Assembly: GCF_009604405.1 (NCBI RefSeq)
Contig: NZ_WEGK01000014.1
Location: forward strand, 164,648 to 228,647
Direction of reading: 5' to 3'
Source of the DNA: Nocardia macrotermitis
GTDB lineage: Bacteria; Actinomycetota; Actinomycetes; Mycobacteriales; Mycobacteriaceae
DNA length: 64,000 nucleotides
Position 1 is the first letter of the stretch, and every line of letters begins with the position of its first letter. The position numbers were made by a program, and so were the translations under genes. Positions 18,001-25,669 of this stretch are shown here, in pieces. The notes under the pieces were generated by a model. The model was not told where the DNA came from. It ran no database searches and was given only the letters and a program-made list of their open reading frames with translations.

Positions 18001-19434
18001 TCAACCGCACTTCGGAGTCACACGCTGGAGCACCAGACCGTGCGGCGCGACGCCGGAGTGGCCGATCGGGCCCGCTGTGGTCGTCGAGGTGTGGGCCCAC
18101 AGGTCGCGCACCGTATAGCACTGTGCGCCAGGCAATCCGGCCGCGGTGGCCGAGGTGCCGATATCGGCGGGGCTGTCGTCCGGGTTGTACAGGGCGACCG
18201 CGATCGAGCCGTCGGAGAGCGGTTTGACCATTACCCGGTCGTTGCCGGGCAGGAAGGCGCCCTGCACCGATGCCGGGTCCTGGTCGACGGCGATGACCTC
18301 ACGATTGGTGAGAATCGACCGGGTCTGCTCGCTCATGGCACGCACGTCGTTGCCCGCGATGAGGGGCGCGGCGAGCATGGCCCACAGCGAGAGATGCGTG
18401 CGCTGTTCCTCGACGGTCAGGCTGAACTGCGGATCCCGCAGGGCCGCAATCTGTTCCGGGGTCAGCGTCAGCAGTGACGTCGCGCCTTTGACGGTCGCGC
18501 GGGCGGAGATCCGCTGTTGCAGAGTCAGCGGCAGCGCCTTGAGCAGCGCGCTGGGTACCGTACCCGGGTGCATGCCGAGGAATTCGGCCAACTGGGTGCC
18601 GACGACCAGCATGTCGGGATCGTTCCAGTACCCGGGACGACTGCGCGCGGCCAGGGGAGTCGCGGCGGCCAGCTGCTCGGTGACGCCCAGGAACTGCTCC
18701 GAGGAGAAGTCGTGCACTGCGACAGCCGGAGTTCCGTTGTGCCAGAACGGGTACAGATCGTGGGCGTTGCGCGTCAGGTCCGCGATACGGGACCAGTCGT
18801 AGGCCCGCGCCGCGTGCAGTCCGGCGGAGCTGTTCGGATTGATGCTGTAGACGATGCGACGGCCGCTGGCGCGCAACGCATCTCGCATCGCGGTGAACAC
18901 CCGCACCTGCGTTTCCAGGTCGTCGTCGTTACGGCACCAGTCGTATTTCAGGAAGTCCACGCCCCAGGCGGCGAAGGTCCGCGCATCCCGGTTCTCGTGC
19001 CCGGCGCTCGCGTTCTGCAGGGATTGGCCGCAGGTTTCGTTGTACGGGCTGGAGTACAGCCCCAGCAGCATCCCGCGATCGTGGGCGTAACGCGCCAGCG
19101 CCGGGATTCCGCCGGGGAATTTCCGAGGGTCGGCCACCAGGCTTCCGGCCGCATCGCGAGCGGGCGCCGCCCATCCGGCGTCGAGATTCACGTAGTGGTA
19201 ACCCGCATCCCGCATGCCCGAACTCACCAGGGCGTCGATGGTGGACCGAATAACGCTCTCGGTCAACGGGATTCCGGAGTTCCACGAGTTCCAGCCCATC
19301 GGCGGACCCGAGCTCGCGGGTGCGGCCGTCGCGTTCGGTAGCGGAGCCGCCCCGAGCGCCCCGATCGTCACACAGACCGTGGCAACACACTGGCGAACTC
19401 GTCGTATGCCGCGATGTCGGGCAGTCGTCTTCAC
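18001..19434 (-). CDS. Secreted alpha-galactosidase, glycoside hydrolase family 27
   Basis: A GH27 alpha-galactosidase, which removes terminal alpha-galactosyl residues outside the cell. The mature part begins with the family signature MGWNSWNSGIP; the nucleophile strand DFLKYDWC lies near residues 160-167 and RPGYWNDPDML, with a conserved substrate-binding Asp pair, near 264-274. A beta-sandwich domain forms the C-terminus. A Sec signal peptide with a basic start, hydrophobic core and an AxA site (ATAAPA) precedes it. GTG at 19434 gives a normal signal peptide (MKTTARHRG...), but no clear ribosome-binding site supports it; other in-frame starts lie at 19452 and 19503. Confidence 0.85.
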   Translation of the reverse strand: MKTTARHRGIRRVRQCVATVCVTIGALGAAPLPNATAAPASSGPPMGWNSWNSGIPLTESVIRSTIDALVSSGMRDAGYHYVNLDAGWAAPARDAAGSLVADPRKFPGGIPALARYAHDRGMLLGLYSSPYNETCGQSLQNASAGHENRDARTFAAWGVDFLKYDWCRNDDDLETQVRVFTAMRDALRASGRRIVYSINPNSSAGLHAARAYDWSRIADLTRNAHDLYPFWHNGTPAVAVHDFSSEQFLGVTEQLAAATPLAARSRPGYWNDPDMLVVGTQLAEFLGMHPGTVPSALLKALPLTLQQRISARATVKGATSLLTLTPEQIAALRDPQFSLTVEEQRTHLSLWAMLAAPLIAGNDVRAMSEQTRSILTNREVIAVDQDPASVQGAFLPGNDRVMVKPLSDGSIAVALYNPDDSPADIGTSATAAGLPGAQCYTVRDLWAHTSTTTAGPIGHSGVAPHGLVLQRVTPKCG

Positions 19435-19665
19435 TGTTGTGGACCGGAGCACGACATCATGGTCGCAGCGGTTCGCTGCTGGGAAGGATTTGTGATCGCT
19501 CACATGGCGATGCCGGTGTGCGTCCGCGCTTCGGGTGGTGAACGAGTGACCGCGACTCCCCATCGTCCACTTTGTCTAATTTGTCTGATATTCACCTATT
19601 GTCCGCCTGGGTACCGCGCGGCCCGTTTACCGTTTGCGCACCGCCAGCCCACGTGAGGAGCGATC

Positions 19666-21717
19666 GTGAATCTCGAGCCCCTGTCTCTGTTGGTCACGCA
19701 CGACGGACGGTCGTCGCGCTCGGCGACGACCTGCGCGTACAAATGCGGAAACGCCTGCTTCCACGAGGCGCCGAACACCTCCGCCGGTGAGTACTTCGGC
19801 GATATCGTCGCGTCGATCTCGCGGCGTGGCCTGCTGCGGGGTGGCGCGGCCGTCGTGCTGGCGACCGGCGCGGGCGCGGCCCTCGCGGCCTGCGGTGACG
19901 ACGAGCCCGCGCATGCCCTCTCAGGCACCGGCGCCGGCTTCACGGCGGTGCCGCCCAACACCCGGGACGCCCTGGTCGTCCCCGATGGCTACCGGCAATC
20001 GGTGGTCATCCGCTGGGGCGACCCGGTGCTGCCGGGCGCTCCGGCCTTCGATTTCGGCGCACAGTCCGCGGCCGCGCAGGCCACGCAGTTCGGCTACAAC
20101 AACGACTTCCAGGGGCTGCTGCCGATCGAGGGGCAGCGCGATTCGTACCTGCTGGTGGTCAACCACGAGTACACCACCGAACCGCACATGTTCACCGGCT
20201 ACGCCCCGGACGCGCCGACGCCGGAGCAGTTCGCGATCTGCCTTGCCGCCCACGGGCTTTCGGTCGTCGAGGTGAAGGGTGAGTCCGGATCGGGCAGGCT
20301 GACGCCGATTCCGGGCCGGTACAACCGCCGCGTCACCGGAACCACCGAATTCACCCTCACCGGCCCCGCGGCCGGCAGTGCGCTGCTGCGGACCTCCGCC
20401 GATCCGTCCGGCACGAAAGTCCTGGGGACACTGAACAATTGCTCGGGCGGGCTCACCCCGTGGGGCACGGTGCTGTCCGGTGAGGAGAACTTCAACCAGT
20501 ACTTCGCCGGGGTGCTGGCCGATCCGGTCGCGCAGGACCGCGGCAGGCGCTACGGGCTCGGCCATCCGGGCGCGGGGCAGGGCGAGATGCCGAGGCACTG
20601 GGAGCGTTTCGACAAGCGGTTCGACGTGGCGGCCGAACCCAACGAATCCAACCGTTTCGGCTATGTCGTCGAGCTGGATCCGTGGGATCCGTCCTCGACT
20701 CCGATCAAGCACACCGCGCTGGGCCGGTTCAAGCACGAGTCGGCGAACATCTACGTGACCTCGGACGGGACCGTGGTCGCCTACTCGGGCGACGACGAGC
20801 GCTTCGAGTACATGTACAAGTTCGTCTCCGCCAAGAAGATCGAGCAGGGCGCCACCGCGGCCGCTCGCAGGCGCAATATGACCATCCTCGACGAAGGCAC
20901 CCTGTACGTCGCGAAACTGACCGGCGATCACGCGGAGCAGATCGACGGCGCCGGAAAGGTGCCCTCGGACAAGGGATTCACGGGCAAGGGCCAGTGGATT
21001 CCGATCCTGCAGACCGGTGCCGACGGCAAGGGCGCCTCCCTGGTCCAGGGCCTGTCCGCGGAGGAGGTCGCGGTCTTCACCCGCCTCGCCGGAGACGCGG
21101 TAGGCGCCACCAAGATGGATCGCCCGGAGGACTTCGAGCCCAACCCGAAGACCGGCAAGGTCTATGTGGCGCTGACCAACAACAGCAATCGCGGCACCGC
21201 GGGCAAGGCCGCCGCCGACGAGGCGAACCCGCGCAACCAGAACAAGAACGGCCAGATCCTGGAGATCGTCGACGATCACAAGGGCACCACGTTCACCTGG
21301 TCGCTGCTGCTGGTCTGCGGCGACCCCGCAGCCGCCGACACCTACTTCGCCGGATTCGACAAGACGAAGGTCAGCCCGATCTCCTGCCCGGACAACCTGG
21401 CGTTCGACCCCCACGGCAACCTGTGGATCGCCACCGACGGCAATGCGCTGAAGTCCAACGACGGACTGTTCTCGGTGGTGCTGGAGGGCGAGCGTCGCGG
21501 CGAGACCAAGCAGTTCCTCACCGTGCCGAAGGGTGCGGAGACCTGCGGCCCGGTCGTCAGCGAGCAGCGCGTGATGGTGTGCGTGCAACATCCGGGTGAG
21601 GTCGACGGCGCGTCGGCGGACAAACCCGCCTCGCACTGGCCCGACGGAGGCGCCTCGCAACCCCGCCCCGCCGTGGTCGCGGTGTGGAAGGACCAGGGCG
21701 GCAGCATCGGCGTGTAG
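19666..21717 (+). CDS. phoX: Tat-exported PhoX-type phosphatase (DUF839)
   Basis: A 683-residue PhoX-family alkaline phosphatase, a monomeric Ca/Fe enzyme exported by the Tat pathway. The twin-arginine motif SRRGLLRGG is at residues 51-59, followed by a hydrophobic stretch that ends AALAACGDD; a lipobox-like Cys is possible there. Before it lies a Cys-containing N-terminal extension (CAYKCGNACFHEAPNTS) usual in actinobacterial members. Downstream segments such as GGLTPWGTVLSGEENF and NLAFDPHGNLWIATDG are characteristic. GTG at 19666 has a GAGGAG box. The gene stands alone; no PhoB-type box was recognised upstream. Confidence 0.88.
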   Translation: MNLEPLSLLVTHDGRSSRSATTCAYKCGNACFHEAPNTSAGEYFGDIVASISRRGLLRGGAAVVLATGAGAALAACGDDEPAHALSGTGAGFTAVPPNTRDALVVPDGYRQSVVIRWGDPVLPGAPAFDFGAQSAAAQATQFGYNNDFQGLLPIEGQRDSYLLVVNHEYTTEPHMFTGYAPDAPTPEQFAICLAAHGLSVVEVKGESGSGRLTPIPGRYNRRVTGTTEFTLTGPAAGSALLRTSADPSGTKVLGTLNNCSGGLTPWGTVLSGEENFNQYFAGVLADPVAQDRGRRYGLGHPGAGQGEMPRHWERFDKRFDVAAEPNESNRFGYVVELDPWDPSSTPIKHTALGRFKHESANIYVTSDGTVVAYSGDDERFEYMYKFVSAKKIEQGATAAARRRNMTILDEGTLYVAKLTGDHAEQIDGAGKVPSDKGFTGKGQWIPILQTGADGKGASLVQGLSAEEVAVFTRLAGDAVGATKMDRPEDFEPNPKTGKVYVALTNNSNRGTAGKAAADEANPRNQNKNGQILEIVDDHKGTTFTWSLLLVCGDPAAADTYFAGFDKTKVSPISCPDNLAFDPHGNLWIATDGNALKSNDGLFSVVLEGERRGETKQFLTVPKGAETCGPVVSEQRVMVCVQHPGEVDGASADKPASHWPDGGASQPRPAVVAVWKDQGGSIGV

Positions 21718-21791
21718 TGCCGCGCCGGTATCGGTCGGCCGTGGCTGGCACTATGGCTCCTGCCGGATCGGATCGGTGTGGAAAGGGGCAT

Positions 21792-22274
21792 GTGTATGGC
21801 GGGGAACTATGGGTATCGGCCTTCTCGCTCGCTGGAGTGGCGCTCGGTGGAGGGCTCACGGCATTCACCCAACGTGCGACCCAGCGGTCCGCCGAACGGA
21901 TCGAACGTCGGCGGCAAGCAGTGGCCACTGCCGAGGCTCGTCGCGCCGAACAGGTCCAAGCGATAAAGGATTTCATCGCGTGCGCCCAGAAGGCCGAACG
22001 TGCCGCCTACCGCCGACCGCAGCCGTGGGGTGATGACGAGGACAGCTGGATGACACGCACCTCGCCCGTGATGACCGAGCTGTGGATCGCCGAACGCGCC
22101 GTCGTGTTGCTGTGCGCCGCCACGTTGCAGCCTCCGATCCACAACTACGGCCGGGAACTCAATCAAGCGGTGTGGCGCGAGATCGGCGACAGCGAGGTGA
22201 ACGAGTTCCTCGAAGAACCCAAGGCCGCATTCATGGCAGCAGCACGCACAGCCCTGGCCTCTGCCCCAGAGTGA
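21792..22274 (+). CDS. Small membrane-anchored protein of unknown function
   Basis: A 160-residue protein with one N-terminal hydrophobic segment (VSAFSLAGVALGGGLTAF) followed by a basic helical region (ATQRSAERIERRRQAVATAE) and a cytosolic domain with a mostly helical pattern. I do not recognise the family. It resembles the many actinobacterial proteins that tether a helical domain to the membrane. GTG at 21792 is chosen because GAAAGGGG lies just upstream and the membrane segment starts directly after it; longer in-frame starts would precede the phoX stop. Confidence 0.6.
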   Translation: MYGGELWVSAFSLAGVALGGGLTAFTQRATQRSAERIERRRQAVATAEARRAEQVQAIKDFIACAQKAERAAYRRPQPWGDDEDSWMTRTSPVMTELWIAERAVVLLCAATLQPPIHNYGRELNQAVWREIGDSEVNEFLEEPKAAFMAAARTALASAPE

Positions 22275-22467
22275 CGCCCGGCATCAAAGCCGGGACGAAG
22301 GGGGTATCACGTTGTCGCGAATCATGTTCGCCGCATTGATCTTCGGACGCCGACATCGGGGGACCGGTTCAACGGCATTCGGCATTGCCGGACGTCGAGT
22401 TCGCCAATGTCATGATCGGTTCACGTGGCAGGTTCGAGATGGGGTCTCGCAATGAGATATTGCACGA

Positions 22468-22508
22468 AAACGGCAGGTCATCATAAAAAATGCGATGACC
22501 TGCCGTTT
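22468..22508 (-). terminator. Rho-independent terminator of tRNA-Val(CAC)
   Basis: A perfect 15-bp stem (22468-22482 with 22494-22508) around an 11-nt loop. On the minus strand it lies directly after the tRNA-Val(CAC) gene and runs into TTTTCG, so it terminates that transcript. Confidence 0.8.
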
Positions 22509-22513
22509 CTTTG

Positions 22514-22585
22514 TGGTCCTAGCTGGTTTCGAACCAGCGACCTCTCGCGTGTGAGGCGAGCGCTCTCCCGCTGAGCTATAGGACC
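22514..22585 (-). tRNA. tRNA-Val (anticodon CAC)
   Basis: Read on the minus strand, the sequence folds as a 72-nt cloverleaf: acceptor GGTCCTA/TAGGACC with discriminator A, D arm GCTC/GAGC, anticodon arm CTCGC/GCGAG with loop CTCACAC, and T arm GCTGG/CCAGC with TTCGAAA. The anticodon CAC reads GUG valine codons. CCA is not encoded. Confidence 0.95.
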
Positions 22586-22992
22586 GGGATGGGTGTTCGG
22601 TGGGGAGTGTGGGCTCCGTTCCGAACGAGATGGAACCTTAACACGCATCACCCGGGTGACACCAAATCGCGTCTCTACCTTGGGGTTTTTCGGTGGGTGG
22701 GTGAGGTAGAGGGGGAGGTGGGTTTGCTTGTGGCTGTGGTGGATTCGTGAAGGGGTGGTGCGTCGAGTGGTTGCGCGGTTTGTCCGGCGCGCGTGACCCG
22801 CAGGGCGCTGCGGATGGATGACGCCGCGGCGGCCGGATGGTGAACGCTGCCTGCGGAACGACATGGCTGTAATTCCGATTTACCCACTCTAACCAGCGGA
22901 TTTGTTGTTGTCGCCGATGGTGGGCTAATGTTCTCTCTCGCAGCCGGAAGGCAGAAAGAGCCGGACGGAGCACACTGCACATTACAGTGCAT
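22586..22992. other. Intergenic region between divergent tRNA genes
   Basis: This stretch separates the minus-strand tRNA-Val from the plus-strand tRNA cluster and should hold both promoters. It contains a strongly G-rich run near 22690-22730 and is otherwise without a convincing gene; the open frames in it have no ribosome-binding site or recognisable product. Confidence 0.6.
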
Positions 22993-23065
22993 GCGGATGT
23001 AGCGCAGCTGGTAGCGCATCACCTTGCCAAGGTGAGGGTCGCGGGTTCGAATCCCGTCATCCGCT
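22993..23065 (+). tRNA. tRNA-Gly (anticodon GCC)
   Basis: A 73-nt cloverleaf with acceptor GCGGATG/CATCCGC and discriminator T, anticodon arm CACCT/AGGTG with anticodon GCC, and T loop TTCGAAT. It is the first gene of a plus-strand tRNA cluster. CCA is not encoded. Confidence 0.95.
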
Positions 23066-23088
23066 CGAAGGCCAACCCGGCCTTGGTT

Positions 23089-23159
23089 GGCGGTGTGGCC
23101 GAGTGGTGAGGCAACGGCCTGCAAAGCCGTGCACACGGGTTCGATTCCCGTCGCCGCCT
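23089..23159 (+). tRNA. tRNA-Cys (anticodon GCA)
   Basis: A 71-nt cloverleaf with acceptor GGCGGTG/CGCCGCC and discriminator T as usual for Cys, anticodon GCA in loop CTGCAAA, and T loop TTCGATT. It lies 23 nt after tRNA-Gly. Confidence 0.95.
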
Positions 23160-23175
23160 CTTAGAGGCAAACCAC

Positions 23176-23247
23176 GCGCGATTAGCTCAGCGGGAGAGCG
23201 CTTCCCTGACACGGAAGAGGTCACTGGTTCAATCCCAGTATCGCGCA
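23176..23247 (+). tRNA. tRNA-Val (anticodon GAC), integration target
   Basis: A 72-nt cloverleaf with acceptor GCGCGAT/ATCGCGC and discriminator A, anticodon arm CTTCC/GGAAG with anticodon GAC, and T loop TTCAATC. It is intact. Its 3' end from 23225 onward is repeated at 39326-39353, which shows that it is the attachment site of the integrative element that follows. Confidence 0.95.
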
Positions 23248-23252
23248 CCGAA
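23225..23252. repeat. attL, left attachment-site repeat
   Basis: This 28-bp sequence, spanning the T arm and acceptor end of tRNA-Val(GAC) plus six bases, is identical to 39326-39353. The tRNA remains complete on this side. Confidence 0.93.
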
Positions 23253-23265
23253 GAAAAGGCAGGTC

Positions 23266-23292
23266 AGCCCCGGTTTTCACCGGGGCTTTCTT
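23266..23292 (+). terminator. Terminator downstream of tRNA cluster
   Basis: A stem AGCCCCGG/CCGGGGCT with loop TTTTCA is followed by TTCTTG. It lies 19 nt after tRNA-Val(GAC) and should end the tRNA transcript. A related hairpin stands beyond attR at 39357-39393. Confidence 0.75.
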
Positions 23293-23297
23293 GCGTA

Positions 23298-23316
23298 GTG
23301 CCCAACGCGTGCCCAA
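23298..23316. promoter_or_regulatory. Putative integrase arm-type sites, left end
   Basis: Two copies of GTGCCCAA start at 23298 and 23309, 11 bp apart. The same pair with the same spacing and the same preceding GTA occurs near attR at 39158 and 39169. Direct repeats just inside both ends of an element are typical binding sites for the N-terminal domain of tyrosine integrases. Confidence 0.55.
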
Positions 23317-23365
23317 TGAGGGTCGTTGCTGAAGTGTTACTCGATAGGGCGGCACGAACTGCGCC

Positions 23366-23998
23366 TCAGTCGGACGATGTGAACGTCGTGCGGCAACATC
23401 CGCAGATGATCTGTCCAACATCGTAAGTGGTTCGAGATACACGGATCTTGCGTCCGCACTGACATTGGGCGGCGAGTCCGTTGTTGTTGGATTTGCGTCC
23501 GCTGCGGCGGTCGGGTTCGTGTCGGCGGTAGGCCACGAGTGCGTCGGTGAGTTCGTGAAGCTGGTCGCGGTAGCGGGTTCGGGTGTCGGCGGGCATGGTG
23601 GTGAGCGACCATCCGACTTTCGGGTGCTGCGTCAAGGTCAAGCCCAGTTCTTCGCCGAGTTCGCGGTACCGCTCGTTGTGCCAACGTCCTTGGCGGCTGG
23701 TGTCTTTGATGTCGCGGGCGACAGCGAGTCCGTGGGCGGCCTCGTGCAGTAGTGTGCCCAGCACGTCAGCCGCGCCGCGTTGCAGACCTTCGCCGCCGAC
23801 GAACAGCTCGTGCATCTCGTATTCGCCGCGGACCCACCGGTAGGAGGCGAAGTGTCCGAGAGTGAGGTCTGTGCCGGTCGATCCGGCCCCGACGGTCAGG
23901 ACGACGTCGGGTACTTCGGGGTGATGGGATCGTATTGCCGCCCATGCTTGTTCCAGTGCGGTGACGAGTAGTCCTGTGATGGTGTCGGATTCGGTCAT
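23366..23998 (-). CDS. SprT-like zinc metallopeptidase-domain protein with zinc ribbon
   Basis: A 210-residue protein with the metallopeptidase motif HEAAH in LLHEAAHGLAVARDIKD and, at the C-terminus, a zinc-ribbon pattern with CQCG and ICGCC. This layout resembles SprT-like proteins carried by actinobacterial mobile elements. Its substrate is unknown; a DNA-protein crosslink or anti-defence role is only a guess. ATG at 23998 begins the conserved part and a GGAAGG box lies 9 nt upstream. Two copies of the palindrome GACACGTACGTGTC lie 22 and 56 nt upstream of the start, so the gene is probably under tight repression. It is the only gene of the element left of the large non-coding block. Confidence 0.75.
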   Translation of the reverse strand: MTESDTITGLLVTALEQAWAAIRSHHPEVPDVVLTVGAGSTGTDLTLGHFASYRWVRGEYEMHELFVGGEGLQRGAADVLGTLLHEAAHGLAVARDIKDTSRQGRWHNERYRELGEELGLTLTQHPKVGWSLTTMPADTRTRYRDQLHELTDALVAYRRHEPDRRSGRKSNNNGLAAQCQCGRKIRVSRTTYDVGQIICGCCRTTFTSSD

Positions 23999-24019
23999 CT
24001 CCCGGCCTTCCGGTCTCGG

Positions 24020-24071
24020 TGACACGTACGTGTCAACCGGCCGAACGCGGTTGTGACACGTACGTGTCAAC
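24020..24071. promoter_or_regulatory. Twin palindromic operators GACACGTACGTGTC
   Basis: The perfect 14-bp palindrome GACACGTACGTGTC occurs at 24021-24034 and 24055-24068, each within an identical 18-bp block, with centres 34 bp apart. They lie upstream of the SprT-like gene. Twin palindromes with near-integral helical spacing point to a dimeric repressor; GntR-type Kor regulators of AICEs bind sites of this kind, but no GntR gene is visible in this element. Confidence 0.65.
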
Positions 24072-24587
24072 GGGTGGGGTGCCCGGGAGGGCGTGGATTC
24101 CCTGGGCGCGCGCCGCGCCGTCCCGGGGCAGGCCCGCGGCCTGCCCTCACCGCCTGCCCAGGGTCGCAGAGGCTCCGGAATCCAGGGAACGCGCCGGAGC
24201 GTGCACGGCCGAATTTCCTTGATTGCCGATACGAATGCAGCGGACCGTGACCGAAATTCGGTTGTGCCGGGCGCGGACCCTGGAATCTGGAGGGGCGGCC
24301 CGCACAATGCGGCGGCGCGCAGGGAATCCGACCCGAACCCGGTTGACGGGACCAGCCATGTGCCGGAACGAGAACCGGACCGTTCGCACCCAGCTCAGCT
24401 ACTTACACGCAACATTCGCTCCGGACGGTACTACCGCGCAGCGCTCCGGACGCCACTTCACACGCCACCGCCACGTACGCACCCTCGTTACCGGACGCCA
24501 CCCTGCTCCCAACGGCAACGTTTCTCACCCAACGCAACCACTCGTCTTTTTACCCAACTCATTTCTCACATCATTGATTTCATATCT

Positions 24588-24713
24588 CCCCACCCCTGAC
24601 TACTACTCCACTGCTCCCCTCGCCCAGATCACCATATACACAGCGAAGCGTGCATATGGTGATCTGGGCGAGGGGAGCGACCACGCACCCAACGCTGCTG
24701 GTCAGGGGTGGGG
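24588..24713. repeat. Nested perfect inverted repeats (25-bp inner, 13-bp outer arms)
   Basis: The inner arms 24613-24637 and 24654-24678 are a perfect 25-bp inverted repeat around a 16-bp spacer. The outer arms 24588-24600 and 24701-24713 are a second perfect 13-bp inverted repeat (CCCCACCCCTGAC and its complement) enclosing the first. The flank on the left is AT-rich. The structure could extrude as a cruciform and is a strong candidate for a replication origin or transfer locus. Confidence 0.85.
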
Positions 24714-24954
24714 AAACGCAAAATTACCCCCGGAAAACCCATAAGGTCACCATGGCCTGACTTCCGGGGTCTATTCGGCCGCATAAGAGTAGATCCGGGA
24801 GATTTCCAATACAAGAGTGTATTCAATCGGGGGTTGTTCCAGGGCAAGCGGAGACATTCTGATCACGATCGGTACTTGCCGCCGGTGCCGACAGTCTCAC
24901 TGGTGTCAGCGATTCCGGCATACAGTCGAGTGTTCGACGGCCCGCTACGCCCGT

Positions 24955-25131
24955 GCCGGGGTGGGGGTGCGCGATCGTACCGGCGCTGCCTCGCTGTCAA
25001 GGGCGACCTTCGTACAGCCGGTTCGGTGGGTGTGGATGTGCCCTTGACACCGAGGATCCGCAGCGCCGACGCGGGCAGAGATGCCGGGCAGGCGGGGCCT
25101 GCCCGCATGGTGCGCGCACCCCCACCCCGGC
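24955..25131. repeat. Second nested inverted-repeat cluster
   Basis: Arms 24955-24973 and 25113-25131 form a perfect 19-bp inverted repeat. Inside lie a 10-bp pair (TGTCAAGGGC at 24995-25004 with its complement at 25040-25049) and a tight hairpin GGGCAGG/CCTGCCC at 25086-25104. The cluster ends about 70 bp before the operon terminator. Confidence 0.75.
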
Positions 25132-25200
25132 TCTCGGCGAATCGCTGGCGTCCGGCACTCCGGGATGAGCCCGGTGCCCGCCGACCGGCGGGTGCCTGGT

Positions 25201-25247
25201 AAAAAAGGGGCGGAGCCCGTGCCTGTCTCTAGCAGGCACGGACTCCG
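25201..25247 (-). terminator. Rho-independent terminator of the element's main operon
   Basis: Read on the minus strand, a 15-bp stem (25233-25247 with 25211-25225, one mismatch) with a 7-nt loop is followed by CCCC and a run of six T. It lies 45 bp after the last gene of the coupled minus-strand operon. Confidence 0.85.
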
Positions 25248-25292
25248 CGTGGTGTCGATATTCAGTTGGTATTCGGTTGTGTCCAGGGTTGG

Positions 25293-25496
25293 TCAGCCGA
25301 ACAGTGTCAGCTGGTTCTGGCGGGCTCTGCGATCGCAGTCCTCCCGGTACGCGCGGGCGAGTTTGCGTGCTTTCCACTTCGACATGTCGAAGTCGACGGC
25401 AATCTCGTCCCACGACGAACCGTGGTCGTACTGTTCCTGAATCTCCCGCCCCAGCCGCAATGCTCGCTGGGCCGACAACGGTTTGGCGCGAGTCAT
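25293..25496 (-). CDS. Small HTH-like protein, last gene of element operon
   Basis: A 67-residue basic protein with a predicted helix-turn-helix-like core (HGSSWDEIAVDFDMSKWKARKLARAY). It could bind DNA, but I do not recognise the family. The ATG overlaps the stop of the preceding gene by 4 nt. It is the last gene before the terminator at 25201-25247. Confidence 0.65.
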   Translation of the reverse strand: MTRAKPLSAQRALRLGREIQEQYDHGSSWDEIAVDFDMSKWKARKLARAYREDCDRRARQNQLTLFG

Positions 25497-25669
25497 GATT
25501 CCCACTCCGCCGTCTCGTAGTCGTAGGACCACTGGCATTCGCCACCTTCGATTTCGCAGCCTGCCTCGTGGCAGTCCGAGCACAGCTCGGGCCGGTCCAT
25601 GGGGCCGATCACGATGTCGAAGCAGTCTCGGCAGCCGCACCAGGTGTAACCCGATTCCGCGGTGGTCAT
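25493..25669 (-). CDS. Small Cys-rich putative zinc-binding protein
   Basis: A 58-residue acidic protein with seven cysteines and one histidine, arranged as CGCRDC, CSDCHEAGC and GGEC, consistent with zinc binding. It has no signal peptide. The start shares one base with the stop of the DUF2637 gene (TGATG) and its stop overlaps the next gene by 4 nt, so it belongs to the coupled operon. Function unknown. Confidence 0.65.
   Translation of the reverse strand: MTTAESGYTWCGCRDCFDIVIGPMDRPELCSDCHEAGCEIEGGECQWSYDYETAEWES

Larger units (their letters stand above)
24072..25200. other. Non-coding block rich in inverted repeats (candidate origin or clt transfer locus)
   Basis: More than 1.1 kb without a convincing gene. 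The first part is GC-rich, 24480-24640 is unusually AT-rich, and the rest contains two structured clusters described separately (24588-24713 and 24955-25131). In AICEs such a region usually holds the replication origin or the cis-acting clt site recognised by TraB. Open frames here have no ribosome-binding site or protein-like composition. Confidence 0.6.

Noticed and set aside
22586..22992. Minus-strand frames between the tRNA genes
   Set aside because: They run over tRNA sequence and promoter space and give Pro/His-rich translations with no homology signal.
23298..23316. CRISPR-like repeat
   Set aside because: Only two 8-bp copies, with no spacers or cas genes; they match integrase arm sites better. 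No CRISPR array was seen anywhere in the window.
24223..25202. Open frames in the repeat-rich block of the element
   Set aside because: They cross the inverted repeats, lack ribosome-binding sites and have random composition; the block is better read as cis-acting DNA.
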